The notes: generated from the sequence alone by a model not told the origin. DNA of 64,000 nt from Paenibacillus chibensis (GCF_004001045.1 NZ_BIMK01000024.1:1-64000), one strand, 5' to 3'. Counted from the stretch's first letter, positions 53,668 to 63,008 are shown. Numbers and translations are program-made.

Positions 53668-54597
53668 TCAACCTTTCACGGCACCGACCGTCAGACCGGA
53701 AATGAAGTACCGCTGGAAGAACGGATACGCAAAGGCCACAGGCAGCACGATAACAATCGCGACCGCCATACGGGCGGATTCTTTCGGCATCGTCGCTGCC
53801 AGCATCGCGTAGCTGACACCCATGCTGGCGGCGTTCTTGGCGAGCGCATCCACGTTGCTCATCAGGTTGTTGAGCAGAGCCTGCAAGGAATATAAATCCT
53901 GGTTGTTGATGTACAGCATCGATTGGAACCAGTCATTCCAGTAACCAAAGCACAGAAACAATCCGATGGTTGCGATGACGGGCAGGGAAATCGGCAAAAT
54001 AATCGAAAAGAAAATCCGCATCTGACTCGCGCCATCCATTTCCGCCGATTCGATCAAGCCATCCGGAATCGTGCTCTTGAAAAATGTTTTGCAGATGATC
54101 ACGTTAAAGGATGACACCGCGAGCGGCAGAATCAACGCCCAAATCGTGTCCTTCAGCCCGAGCAAGTTCGAGTTAATGTAGTAGCTTGAAACCAGGCCGC
54201 CGTTAAACACCATCGGGATAAATACGATCCAGGTGAGCAGCCCCTTCAGCTTGAAATTCGGACGGGAGATGGCATAACCCATCGAGGTTGTGAGCAGTAC
54301 GCCCAGCACGGTACCCACGATCGTAACGAATAAGGATACCCCGAGCGCACGCAGGATCATCGTTCCCTGATTGATGATATAGCCGTAAGCCTCACCGGAA
54401 AGAGCAGTCGGGAAAATGTGATATCCCGTTTGGCGGATGGACTCCTCGCTGGATATCGAAATGGACAGCACGACCAATATAGGCACGACGCAGACTAACG
54501 CGAGTATGATGAATATCAGATTGAAAATGATATTCACGCTTTTGCTGGGACGATTGAATTTATCTAGACCACTCTCATATACCGTTCTTGTCGCCAT
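53668..54597 (-). CDS. ytcP: ABC transporter permease (YtcP/LplC type)
   Basis: A 309-aa inner-membrane protein with six helices. The EAA region GLIESAEMDGASQMRIFFSIILPISLPV is typical of the MalG-like half, and the end ISGLTVGAVKG is typical of the family. It pairs with the permease encoded 11 bp upstream. Confidence 0.93.
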   Translation of the reverse strand: MATRTVYESGLDKFNRPSKSVNIIFNLIFIILALVCVVPILVVLSISISSEESIRQTGYHIFPTALSGEAYGYIINQGTMILRALGVSLFVTIVGTVLGVLLTTSMGYAISRPNFKLKGLLTWIVFIPMVFNGGLVSSYYINSNLLGLKDTIWALILPLAVSSFNVIICKTFFKSTIPDGLIESAEMDGASQMRIFFSIILPISLPVIATIGLFLCFGYWNDWFQSMLYINNQDLYSLQALLNNLMSNVDALAKNAASMGVSYAMLAATMPKESARMAVAIVIVLPVAFAYPFFQRYFISGLTVGAVKG

Positions 54598-54608
54598 AAA
54601 CCCGCCTC

Positions 54609-55562
54609 CTATATCATCGCGCTATCCGGATCGATTCTCCGGACGACCCAGTTGGCAATGAGAATCATCAAGCAGCCCAGCACGGATTGGACGAATGCGG
54701 CTGCGGAAGCCATGCCGACCGTTGCGCTTTTCAACTGTTTGTATACCAATACATCAATGGTTGTGGTCACGTTAAACAGGGAGTTCGAATCCCGCGGTAC
54801 CTGGAAGAACAACCCGAAGTCCGTATAAAAAATTCGGCCCACCGCCAAAATGAACATCATAATGATGACAAGCTTCATCAAAGGCAGCGTAATGAAACGG
54901 GTCTGCTGCCATATGGAAGCGCCATCAATAACGGCTGCCTCATAGTAGGTTTTATCGATGCCGGTAATCGTCGCCAAGTATACGACCATCCCGTAACCGA
55001 GGCCCTTCCAAACATTCATGAAAATCAAAAAGTACGGCCAGTACGTGGGCTCCATGTACCAGTTAATCGGGTCTCTGCCCATATCCACCAGCACTTGGTT
55101 GACAATCCCCTTGTCAAAGCTTAAGAATGCCCAGCCTACCGCCGAAACGACGACCCACGACAGAAAGTAAGGCAGGAACATCATCGTTTGATAGACCTTT
55201 CCCGCTCTGCGATTGTGGATCATGCCGATCATCAGCGCCAAAGCGACTGGAATCACAATGCCGAGAATGATAAATACGATGTTGTATCCGATCGTGTTGC
55301 GAATAATGATCCAGGCATCGTTGGACTTGAACAGAAATTCAAAGTTCTTGAATCCGGCCCAGGGACTATTAAAAACATTGCTTAGAAAGCCACCGCTTAT
55401 TTTGAAGTTTTTAAAGGCAATAATGATACCGAACATAGGTAAAAAGCAGAAAAGAATGTACCATACGGTCGTCGGCAATGCCAAAATCGTCAGCTCCGTG
55501 TCCTGCTTGCGCCAACGCGTCCGAAAACGCTTACCTTTCGTTTTAGCGTCCATGTCTGTCAC
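54609..55562 (-). CDS. lplB: ABC transporter permease (LplB type)
   Basis: A 317-aa inner-membrane protein with six helices and the EAA region KTYYEAAVIDGASIWQQTRFITLPLMKLV. It leads the LplB-YtcP-LplA unit and forms the import channel with YtcP for oligosaccharides brought by the lipoprotein. Confidence 0.93.
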   Translation of the reverse strand: MTDMDAKTKGKRFRTRWRKQDTELTILALPTTVWYILFCFLPMFGIIIAFKNFKISGGFLSNVFNSPWAGFKNFEFLFKSNDAWIIIRNTIGYNIVFIILGIVIPVALALMIGMIHNRRAGKVYQTMMFLPYFLSWVVVSAVGWAFLSFDKGIVNQVLVDMGRDPINWYMEPTYWPYFLIFMNVWKGLGYGMVVYLATITGIDKTYYEAAVIDGASIWQQTRFITLPLMKLVIIMMFILAVGRIFYTDFGLFFQVPRDSNSLFNVTTTIDVLVYKQLKSATVGMASAAAFVQSVLGCLMILIANWVVRRIDPDSAMI

Positions 55563-55600
55563 CTCTTCCGTTAGCTTCGTTTTGCTTTGTATACGTTCAT

Positions 55601-55624
55601 TTTATAGGGAATAGAGCGCTTTCA
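55601..55624 (-). promoter_or_regulatory. Possible promoter with overlapping cre-like site, lplB unit
   Basis: A TATAAA (55601-55606) lies about 40 bp before the start, with TGAAAGCGCTCTAT (minus strand, 55611-55624) just upstream. That is a weaker cre match than the other two sites. The -35 is poor. Confidence 0.35.
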
Positions 55625-55721
55625 TCCAGACAACAAACTTGATACTATAGTCAAAAAACGTTAGATTTTGATCATAAAAGTGAGAAGTTTTATGATGCTG
55701 GCGTTCACATTTACACCTCAC

Positions 55722-55751
55722 AAAAAAGCAGGCCCCTTCGGGCCCGCCTGA
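55722..55751 (-). terminator. Terminator of the MerR-SDR operon
   Basis: A GC-rich stem (AGGCGGGCCC with GGGGCCTGC, one bulge) is followed on the minus strand by TTTTTTG, about 40 bp after the stop codon. Confidence 0.75.
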
Positions 55752-55790
55752 ACTTATCCTTATTCATTTTCAATCTCGATTCCGAGAATG

Positions 55791-56552
55791 CTATTCAATC
55801 ATGTTTTTCGTCGCCTCATACATCTTTGCTACGTATTCGTCGACTTCATCCCGCGACATGCGTAAGCGTGCCTCTGAAGTGCCATACCCCATTTCCTTCC
55901 TGCCCTCTTCCAATCCTTTGAAAATGCCATCCGCGAAGGCATCTAACGGTTCTCCTTGCGTATGCAGCCCTGCACCCCCCAAATCCGTATTCACGGCCGG
56001 AGGAGCAACCTCAATCACCTCTACAGACGTACCCGATAGCTGATGTCTCAGACTCATGGTGAATGAATGAAGCGCCGCTTTCGTCGCTGAATAGATCGGT
56101 GCAATCGCAAATGGCGTGAACGCAAGCCCGGAAGTCACGTTCAAGATCGCCGCAGCTTCCTTCGCGGCCAAATACGGAGCGAACAGCATCGAGAGATGGA
56201 GCGGGGCTTCGAGGTTCGTCGTAATCTCGTTGTTGAAATAAGTCCAATCTTGCTTGGCATCGGCTTTTAAAACGTTAAAACGCTGCTGGATGCCTGCATT
56301 GTTCACGAGCACGTTCACTTCCGGATAATTTGCCGTTACCCAATCAAATAGGGCTGCACGCTCGGATTCATGATTCAAATCGCTTACACGAGTAATCAGG
56401 CCAGGGAGCTTTTCTTGCGCATGTTGAAGAACATGTTCGCGTCGTCCCGTAACGATGACGGTGTTTCCGGCTTCGATAAAGCGTTCTGCAAAAGCGAACC
56501 CGATTCCGGTGCTTCCGCCCGTAATAAGTATGGTATTGCCCGAAAGTTTCAT
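55791..56552 (-). CDS. Short-chain dehydrogenase/reductase, DltE-like
   Basis: A 253-aa cytoplasmic NAD(P)(H)-dependent oxidoreductase. Cofactor motif TGGSTGIG (residues 11-18), NNAG at about 87-90, and the catalytic YSATK triad motif at about 153-157. The whole chain follows the classical SDR fold and the DltE-like subgroup. The substrate is unknown. It is downstream of the MerR regulator in one operon, so an aldehyde- or electrophile-linked reduction is possible given that regulator's family. Confidence 0.9.
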   Translation of the reverse strand: MKLSGNTILITGGSTGIGFAFAERFIEAGNTVIVTGRREHVLQHAQEKLPGLITRVSDLNHESERAALFDWVTANYPEVNVLVNNAGIQQRFNVLKADAKQDWTYFNNEITTNLEAPLHLSMLFAPYLAAKEAAAILNVTSGLAFTPFAIAPIYSATKAALHSFTMSLRHQLSGTSVEVIEVAPPAVNTDLGGAGLHTQGEPLDAFADGIFKGLEEGRKEMGYGTSEARLRMSRDEVDEYVAKMYEATKNMIE

Positions 56553-56644
56553 TATAGCTCCTCTTCTCTATCCTGATTTTCAAAGCCATCAAGCCAATGC
56601 CTTGAGATACGCCGGTTACAGATACGCTTCACCGGATCAATCGC

Positions 56645-57013
56645 CTAATAGTCTTGAATACGTTCGGTATAGCGTGAAATTTTATAATCGATTCCCTCTA
56701 AGGATTCCGTCATCAGCGAAATTTCAGCCATCACCGCTTGCTTATGATTCTGCATCATCTCAAGGCGAAGGGCGATAGTGCTGTCACCTTCGATGACCCA
56801 ATCTATATATTGTCTGATCCCGCTGATGGGCATGTTCGTGTTCTTCAAACAAATCACCGTTCCAAGGAGCGCCATTTGATCTTCCGAAAATAACCGTCTG
56901 CCCGCTCCGTCACGCTCGATTAAGGGGAGTAGTCCTTTTTTTTCGTAATAGCGTAATGTTGATTCCGGTATATTGAATTGGGCTGCAGCTTCACTAATGG
57001 AATAATACTTCAT
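56645..57013 (-). CDS. MerR-family regulator, AdhR/NmlR-like
   Basis: A 122-aa regulator. The N-terminal MerR HTH is YSISEAAAQFNIPESTLRYYEKKGLLPLIERD. The helix VICLKNTNMPISGIRQYI carries a single Cys at the position where AdhR/NmlR proteins have their aldehyde/thiol-sensing Cys. The dimerisation helix and the end (RYTERIQDY) follow. ATG 57013 follows GGGAGGCC; an upstream in-frame ATG at 57106 would place the operator inside the gene and is rejected. It likely activates its own operon with the SDR through a 19-bp-spacer promoter. Confidence 0.88.
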   Translation of the reverse strand: MKYYSISEAAAQFNIPESTLRYYEKKGLLPLIERDGAGRRLFSEDQMALLGTVICLKNTNMPISGIRQYIDWVIEGDSTIALRLEMMQNHKQAVMAEISLMTESLEGIDYKISRYTERIQDY

Positions 57014-57053
57014 CGGGAGGCCTCCACATTTTAATCTCATCGTCGACAGGAAT

Positions 57054-57084
57054 AGGATACGACTTAAACCATGGTTTAAGTCAA
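57054..57084 (-). promoter_or_regulatory. MerR-type promoter: 19-bp spacer with palindromic operator
   Basis: TTGACT (57079-57084) and TATCCT (57054-57059) are separated by 19 bp, the over-long spacer that MerR proteins untwist. A perfect 22-bp palindrome (57061-57082, centred on CATG) fills the spacer. Its core CTTAAAC-N4-GTTTAAG resembles the AdhR operator type of Bacillus. Confidence 0.85.
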
Positions 57085-57198
57085 CAAGAAAATAAATCAT
57101 ACGCAAACAAGCCTCCTGTCACGGGTGGACAAGAGGCTTCAACCTTGAGCATATCCTTACTCAACAAATATTAGAGCGTGTATGAAAGAAAGCAGCTT

Positions 57199-60000
57199 TT
57201 ATTCCAACAAAGCCTTAATCTCGGGATCCAATCTTAATGCACGCAGAATCAGCGCTACGGCCTCTGCACGTGTTGTCCCCGTATTCGGGGCAAACCGGTG
57301 ATCACCGATGCCTTGAATAATCTTGGCGTTATAGGCTGAATCAATGACCGACTGAGCCCAATAACCGGAAGGGATATCGCTGAAGCCCGGCGCCGTTAGC
57401 ATGGGCTTCTGCGTTTGGAAGTCAATCAACTTGGACAGAATCACAAGCATCTCCGCTCTTGATATCGTCCGCTTGGGTTGAAACGTTCCATCCGCATACC
57501 CTTGAATGAGTCCCTGCGAAGCAAGAATCTGAATATACGAAGTCGCCCATGGATCATCCATATCGGTAAGCTGAACGGTCTTATTGCCCATGTTCAGGCC
57601 AAATATGTTCACCATAAGTGCACTGAACTCGGCTCGCATGACTTGCTGGTTCGGCTTAAACGTCCCATCTTGATACCCCTCTATCCATCCTAATCTGGAG
57701 GCGAGGGAAATATCCTGGGATGCCCAGTGTGCCGGCGTATCCTTAAACAGCGGTTCTTGGTGCGTTGCCAAGGCCTGTTTGAGCGCGGCAATCCACTTTT
57801 CGCGATTGACCACAGGAGACAAGAAGCCGTTCAGCTCTGCCGCGGGCTGTTTGGGCTCATCCGGTTTCGGGGTAGGAACCGCTTGAGCTGTTGTGCCGGC
57901 TCCAGGCGTTGAGCTGCCCCCCGACGAATCATTTCCGTTATGATTATGACTATTCCCTGCGCTTGTGACGACCACTTCAATCGTAGCCGTCTTTCCTCCA
58001 TAAGCAGCCGTTACAACGGTAGTCCCTGGTGCAATCCCCGAAATGATACCGTCCTTCACACCTGCAATGCTTTGCGCAGCAACGCTCCATGTGACACTCG
58101 GTGTGACATCCAACGTCGATAAATCCGAGTACGTTGCGGTTATAACGCTTGAACGGGTGTTGCCTTCCTGCAGGGTAACTTTGTTCGGACTCGCTTCAAG
58201 CCCCGTAAGCACGATCGACTGCGATACGGAGACATGCGATATTGCAGGTGCACTGGAAGCCATTCCGTCGGACACCACAAATTCAACCGTGCGCGTCTCT
58301 TTCGTTGGAATCGCAGCGGTAGATACATACGTCACTGCACGTAACGCGGATTCCCATTCCGCTAACGTTGCTCCTGCGGCAGAGGTGAGAGACATCACGC
58401 CTTGAGCTGCGTCAAATTGCGCGCTGATGTCACCCATGGTAGCTCCATCGTTGGTGAAAGCTAACACATCCTCCGCACGGTGATAATGATCGGTGATGCT
58501 CACCGTCGCACTCGGTAATAATAAATCATCGCGATCGGAGATCGTTAATTCCGGATCGATAACCACTGGCGGTGCGGGTGAAATATACGATGCGGTATGA
58601 CCGCTCGCCTGAATGACAGGTGTTTGATTGGTTGCAGATACATTGACCGTTTTGGTCGCTGCTGCGGTTTTATGCCATTGATTTTCAATCTTAAAGGTAA
58701 TGGTTCGATCGCTTGTATTCGGCGTGATTGCCGTTGAAGTGTACGTCACCGCTTGCAGGGCTGCTTGCCATTCTGCCGATGTTGGCGGTTCCCCGTTGGA
58801 AGTCAGGGTTAGAATTCCCTGCGATGCATCGTAGCTGCCGGAAATACGGCCCATCGAACCGTCATTCATGAATGAAAGCACATCCTCTGATCTTTGGAAG
58901 TGATCCGAGATGCTCACCGTCGCGTTCATCAGATTCATAGAATCCGAAGCTTCAACCTGCAGTCCCGGATCAACCGCTACAGGTATAGACGCTGCATTGT
59001 CACCTGCAGTAAAAGATGTGGCCCCGCTGCTCGCAGTCATTTTCGGCGGCTGGACAAACACAATCGGTTTGGTCGCAGGGGCGTTCGTCTTGGTTCCATC
59101 ATTCACGGTAAAAGAAATCACTCGTGTCGCGGTATTCGGCGTCACTGCGGACGAAGTGTACGTTACTGCACGCAACGCAGCCTGCCACTGTACAAGTGTG
59201 GCGGTTGCTCCTGATGAGGTGAGGGTCAGAACACCCGTCCCCGAGTTATAGCTAGCCACGATATTCCCATAGGTCTCACCAGATGTATTCGTAAACGCTA
59301 AACTATCGCCGCTGTGAAAATTCCCTGGTATCGCGACTGTAGCGCTGGATAATGTTGAATTATCCAGGTCGGAAACCGTAAGCTCTGGATCAATCACCAC
59401 AGGTGTAGCCGTCATATTGCCTGTTACTTCAAATACTGTCGGGCCACCGCTCATCGTCACAATAGGAGTCTGGTCTACGTCAGCGATTGTGACCGTTCTT
59501 GTGGTAGTACTGGTTACCGTATCGACCGATACTGTAAAAGAAATCGTTCGGGTTGCGCTATTCGGTGTCACTGCGGACGAGGTATACGTTACTGCACGTA
59601 ACGCAGCCTGCCACTGCGCAAGTGTCGCGCTTGCTCCAGAAGAGCTGAGGATCAAAACACCAGTATTGCTGTTATCGCTTGCTGTGATATTCCCCATGTT
59701 TGCGCCATCATTCGTAAACGCTAAAATATCCTCGCTGTGCCAATTCCCGGTTATTGCGACTGTGGCGCTCTCTAATGTCGTATGATCCGGATCTGAAACC
59801 GTCAGTCCAGGATCAATAGCAACCGGCGTAGAAGTGACATTATCGCCCGCTATAAAGGCGGCACTGCCGGAACTAGCCGTTATTGTCAAACCTGTACTCG
59901 CTGCATCGGCAGACGACATCCATGAGAGATTGCCCAGCACGGACGTTTGGAGCATGCAGATCATCACAATGACTGCTAAACTTTTATGAAACTTCTTCAT
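57199..60000 (-). CDS. SLH-anchored surface protein with four beta-sandwich repeats
   Basis: A 933-aa exported protein. The signal peptide is MKKFHKSLAVIVMICMLQTSVLG. Four tandem cadherin-like repeats of about 140-150 aa follow, each with the marks TPVVIDPELTVSDLD, SEDVLAFTNDG, WQAALRAVTYTS and (T)RTISFTV. A BIG2-like domain follows (VTLQEGNTRSSVITATYSDLSTLDVTPSVTWS), then a linker and three SLH motifs (about 751-933: HWASQDISLASRLGWIEGYQ, QGLIQGYADGTFQPKRTISRAEM, IIQGIGDHRFAPNTGTTRAEAV). It coats or decorates the wall; the specific role is unknown. RBS GGAGGGG. Confidence 0.88.
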   Translation of the reverse strand: MKKFHKSLAVIVMICMLQTSVLGNLSWMSSADAASTGLTITASSGSAAFIAGDNVTSTPVAIDPGLTVSDPDHTTLESATVAITGNWHSEDILAFTNDGANMGNITASDNSNTGVLILSSSGASATLAQWQAALRAVTYTSSAVTPNSATRTISFTVSVDTVTSTTTRTVTIADVDQTPIVTMSGGPTVFEVTGNMTATPVVIDPELTVSDLDNSTLSSATVAIPGNFHSGDSLAFTNTSGETYGNIVASYNSGTGVLTLTSSGATATLVQWQAALRAVTYTSSAVTPNTATRVISFTVNDGTKTNAPATKPIVFVQPPKMTASSGATSFTAGDNAASIPVAVDPGLQVEASDSMNLMNATVSISDHFQRSEDVLSFMNDGSMGRISGSYDASQGILTLTSNGEPPTSAEWQAALQAVTYTSTAITPNTSDRTITFKIENQWHKTAAATKTVNVSATNQTPVIQASGHTASYISPAPPVVIDPELTISDRDDLLLPSATVSITDHYHRAEDVLAFTNDGATMGDISAQFDAAQGVMSLTSAAGATLAEWESALRAVTYVSTAAIPTKETRTVEFVVSDGMASSAPAISHVSVSQSIVLTGLEASPNKVTLQEGNTRSSVITATYSDLSTLDVTPSVTWSVAAQSIAGVKDGIISGIAPGTTVVTAAYGGKTATIEVVVTSAGNSHNHNGNDSSGGSSTPGAGTTAQAVPTPKPDEPKQPAAELNGFLSPVVNREKWIAALKQALATHQEPLFKDTPAHWASQDISLASRLGWIEGYQDGTFKPNQQVMRAEFSALMVNIFGLNMGNKTVQLTDMDDPWATSYIQILASQGLIQGYADGTFQPKRTISRAEMLVILSKLIDFQTQKPMLTAPGFSDIPSGYWAQSVIDSAYNAKIIQGIGDHRFAPNTGTTRAEAVALILRALRLDPEIKALLE

Positions 60001-60190
60001 TATATCCCCCCTCGCTAAGTGATATAGCTGATATTGTTTTCTCTTTATTTATCGTCATCTATTTAATAAAAGCATAGAATCGTTCCTGATGTCATCCATT
60101 TTGTAATTATGCCGGAAGAATCTCAGTCCATAGAGTTCAACTGCCCACTCAACGGGTTTTCATATGCGGACGAGGGGAGCCCTTAGCCGT

Positions 60191-60736
60191 CTAGAGATGT
60201 TTCTGCATAAGCTGTCCTACTTGCGCAGCTACAGCTTCAATATCCCCATCAACTTCTTCCAGTACATACGATTCCAACACTCCGATTACAGCCATCCCCA
60301 AAAATTTCAAAGTAATTTGCTTATCGGCATTGTGATGCGAATACTCATCTGCATTCAGCTTTTTATCGATTTCCCCCATTGTAAAAGACAAAAACTTTTT
60401 GCGAAACGACGAGGTCCCCTTACTTTTAAACAAGGAGGCAAAAAAGGATTTATGCTGTTCAAAATAAGCAAACCATATAACCGTACCTTCAATGAGACCT
60501 TTATCTTGCTTCTGATCGCATATTTCGCGCAATTGAGCTAAATGGTCATCCACAATCGTATCTAGCAAATCATATTTATCTACATAATGCAGGTAAAATG
60601 TTTTCCGACCGATATTTGCTCTCTCCGTAATATGTTTAACCGTGATCTCGTCAAATTCTTCATCTTCCAACATGTGAAGAAATGTCGATTGAATAGCCTG
60701 TTGCGACTTTACAATTCTTCGGTCTATTTTATTCAC
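60191..60736 (-). CDS. TetR/AcrR-family transcriptional regulator
   Basis: A 181-aa repressor: HTH at residues 20-45 (EFDEITVKHITERANIGRKTFYLHYVDKYDLL) and a helical ligand domain. Start GTG 60736 is chosen for AAGGAGG 8 bp upstream; an ATG at 60754 overlaps this site. It is divergent from an alpha/beta hydrolase gene, and repeated ACACAAGTG motifs lie between them, so it probably represses both. Confidence 0.88.
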   Translation of the reverse strand: MNKIDRRIVKSQQAIQSTFLHMLEDEEFDEITVKHITERANIGRKTFYLHYVDKYDLLDTIVDDHLAQLREICDQKQDKGLIEGTVIWFAYFEQHKSFFASLFKSKGTSSFRKKFLSFTMGEIDKKLNADEYSHHNADKQITLKFLGMAVIGVLESYVLEEVDGDIEAVAAQVGQLMQKHL

Positions 60737-60758
60737 ACAACCGTCCTCCTTCATTCAA

Positions 60759-60874
60759 TACACATATTCGTTCATTTGTGTAATAACACGCACATTGCGT
60801 CATGTGGTCATTGAAACTGCTCATCCCATATTTTAATATAAATATACACAAGTGAATTAACACACACAAGTGTA
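60759..60874. promoter_or_regulatory. TetR operator cluster between divergent genes
   Basis: Two ACACAAGTG motifs (60846-60854 and 60864-60872) lie 18 bp apart within a TACACAAG/CAAGTGTA inverted pair ahead of the hydrolase. A second inverted pair, TACACA (60759-60764) and TGTGTA (60777-60782), is ahead of the TetR gene. The arrangement fits joint repression of both genes. Confidence 0.55.
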
Positions 60875-60906
60875 TTATAAAATCTTATATAAAGGTGGTT
60901 TTAACG

Positions 60907-61818
60907 GTGACCGTTACTAAACAGAATGTACAATTTAATGCGCATGGGCTCCATGTGGCCGCAATTCTAAATACACCTGAACATGCTGAAGGGAAAAATC
61001 CCGCGATTGTATGCGTTCATCCGGGCAGCAGCTGTAAAGATCAAACGGCGGGAATTTATGCGGAGAAGCTTGCTGAGCTAGGGTATGTAACGATTGTATT
61101 CGATGCATCCTTTCAAGGCGAAAGCGAGGGCGAGCCTCGCTATGCCGAATACCCAGCTGCACGTGTTGAGGATATTCGATGTGCGGTGGATTACCTGACT
61201 ACGCTTGACCATGTCGACGAGAATCGAATTGGTGTGCTTGGTGTTTGTGCTGGAGGCGGATATGCTGTAAATGCTGCCATGACAGAGCGTCGCATCAAAG
61301 CAGTCGGTACCGTCGTCGGCGCGAATATCGGCCGTGTAAATCGTGAAGGCGATCCGATCAAAGTGTTGGAAGCCATTGCCCAACAACGCACGGCCGAAGC
61401 GCGCGGAGCCGAATCTATGATTACACAGTGGATTCCTAGCAATCAGGCAGAAAGAGAAAAAGCTGGTATGACGGATATTGACCTTGTGGAAGCTGTGGAT
61501 TACTACACAACCCCAAGAGGTCAGAGCCCTAACTCTCCGAACAAATTGAAATTCACTAGCATGGGCTCCGTCATCGGCTTTGATGTTTTTCACTTGGCAG
61601 AAAGTCTGCTGACCCAACCTTTGCAGATCATTATTGGTGATGTACAGGGAGCGTTCGGATCCTACAAGGATGGCCATGAGCTTTATAAACGAGCAGCTTC
61701 TGAGAAAAAAGATTTGTTCGTTATTGCAGGAGCAAGCCACTATGACCTGTACGACAGACCGGAACCCGTGAATCAAGCCGTTGAAAAATTAGGCGCTTTC
61801 TATAAAGAAAATCTGTAA
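60907..61818 (+). CDS. Alpha/beta hydrolase, dienelactone-hydrolase-like (YcjY type)
   Basis: A 303-aa cytoplasmic hydrolase. The nucleophile elbow is GVLGVCAGGGYA, with Cys in place of Ser, as in dienelactone hydrolases. The early strand IVCVHPGSSCKDQT carries the HPG oxyanion site, and the catalytic His lies in VIAGASHYDLYD. It matches the YcjY/Hydrolase_4-like group often controlled by TetR regulators. Substrate unknown. Start GTG 60907 follows AAAGGTGG by 8 bp; the GTG at 60895 overlaps that site. Confidence 0.85.
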   Translation: MTVTKQNVQFNAHGLHVAAILNTPEHAEGKNPAIVCVHPGSSCKDQTAGIYAEKLAELGYVTIVFDASFQGESEGEPRYAEYPAARVEDIRCAVDYLTTLDHVDENRIGVLGVCAGGGYAVNAAMTERRIKAVGTVVGANIGRVNREGDPIKVLEAIAQQRTAEARGAESMITQWIPSNQAEREKAGMTDIDLVEAVDYYTTPRGQSPNSPNKLKFTSMGSVIGFDVFHLAESLLTQPLQIIIGDVQGAFGSYKDGHELYKRAASEKKDLFVIAGASHYDLYDRPEPVNQAVEKLGAFYKENL

Positions 61819-61834
61819 TATAATGAACGCAAAT

Positions 61835-61866
61835 GGGGGTGTCTCAATAGACACCCCCTTTATATT
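61835..61866 (+). terminator. Terminator of the hydrolase gene
   Basis: A perfect GGGGGTGTCT/AGACACCCCC stem with a 4-nt loop, then TTTATATTT, 16 bp after the stop codon. Confidence 0.88.
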
Positions 61867-62087
61867 TCCCATAAACGTGATCGAACCAACTACATACCTT
61901 CGAAAAACAGAGAAAAAATTGCGGAAAATTAGCGTTTTTGCTTCAATACGTTCATCTGAACACGAAAAATCCTAGGCTAAAGTCTAGGTTCAGACACTCC
62001 CCAAGACGGTTATGTCAGGCAAATCAGGCGGATATAATGGATTTATATCTCAGAGCGTGACGTATGAAGTCAAAGGAGTGTTGAAAT

Positions 62088-62879
62088 GTGAAGGCAAAAG
62101 AAGCGCCTGCCAAGGCGCCAAACGGCAAGGTGCATTGGGTGTTTTTCAATCCAAAAACCTATGCAACGATTCTCTATTTATTGCTATCCCTCCCATTAGG
62201 GATCATCTATTTTACAATAGCGATAACGGGACTTGCGCTATCCATCGGTTTAACTCCAATATTTATCGGAATACCGCTGTTTTTTGGAGTAGCTAAGCTG
62301 CTGAATGGAATTGTGAATTTTGAACAAGGCATGATTAGACAAATTTTGGGTTTACCGCATCCGGCTGCTTCGAATACCTACCCTCCACAGCCTGAAGCTG
62401 GACGGAACTGGTTCATGGGAATGGTGAAAGGGTTTGACGGTGCGCTATTCATTCGAAACCTGCTGCTCGTCGTACTGAGATTTGTAACAGGCATTGTCTT
62501 CTTTGTTATTATGGTAACGGTGATTTCGCTAGGACTGGGATTTATTACGCTTCCGGTCGTCCACATCATTTTGATGAATGAAATGCAGATTGATATTTTG
62601 GAAAATAGCTTGTTTAGTTATTTCCATATCGATTGGACCTATAATCAGCAATATCTGCTGTACGTAGGCGTTGGCCTTGTCATCTCTTGGATCGCGCTTC
62701 ACGTCGTGAACGGGCTCATGCAAATTCAGCGCCGAATCCTGTATGTGGATCAGCCATATCAACAGCCGGCAGTGCCCGAGGAAGCACAAATACATCCATC
62801 GTTTCAGTCGCTATATGATGATTACCCAGAGAATCAGCCTACTTCCGGGATGATGCAGCCAGCTTATAGAGAGCCTTAA
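62088..62879 (+). CDS. Membrane protein with putative Sensor domain
   Basis: A 263-aa inner-membrane protein with about four hydrophobic segments (ATILYLLLSLPLGIIYFTIA, LALSIGLTPIFIGIPLFFGV, VVLRFVTGIVFFVIMVTVISLGL, YVGVGLVISWIALHVVNGLM). The pattern and the Sensor-type spacing resemble the PF13796 'putative sensor' family, often N-terminal to histidine kinases but here alone. The last 40 residues are a Pro-rich cytoplasmic tail. Start GTG 62088 follows AAAGGAG by 9 bp. The signal and partner are unknown. Confidence 0.7.
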   Translation: MKAKEAPAKAPNGKVHWVFFNPKTYATILYLLLSLPLGIIYFTIAITGLALSIGLTPIFIGIPLFFGVAKLLNGIVNFEQGMIRQILGLPHPAASNTYPPQPEAGRNWFMGMVKGFDGALFIRNLLLVVLRFVTGIVFFVIMVTVISLGLGFITLPVVHIILMNEMQIDILENSLFSYFHIDWTYNQQYLLYVGVGLVISWIALHVVNGLMQIQRRILYVDQPYQQPAVPEEAQIHPSFQSLYDDYPENQPTSGMMQPAYREP

Positions 62880-62899
62880 CTTACTGACCGTCAGTATAA

Positions 62900-62937
62900 A
62901 AGACCCCGTACCTTGCGATGGGGTCTATTTTTTGGTT
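62900..62937 (+). terminator. Terminator of the sensor-domain gene
   Basis: An AGACCCC/GGGGTCT stem with a 12-nt loop is followed by ATTTTTT, 21 bp after the stop codon. Confidence 0.85.
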
Positions 62938-63008
62938 AAGAGGGGGCATTTTTGCAGTTGGCTAAATTTTGTCCAGTACTTCTCTGTTTCCACATCACAT
63001 TTAACCAA

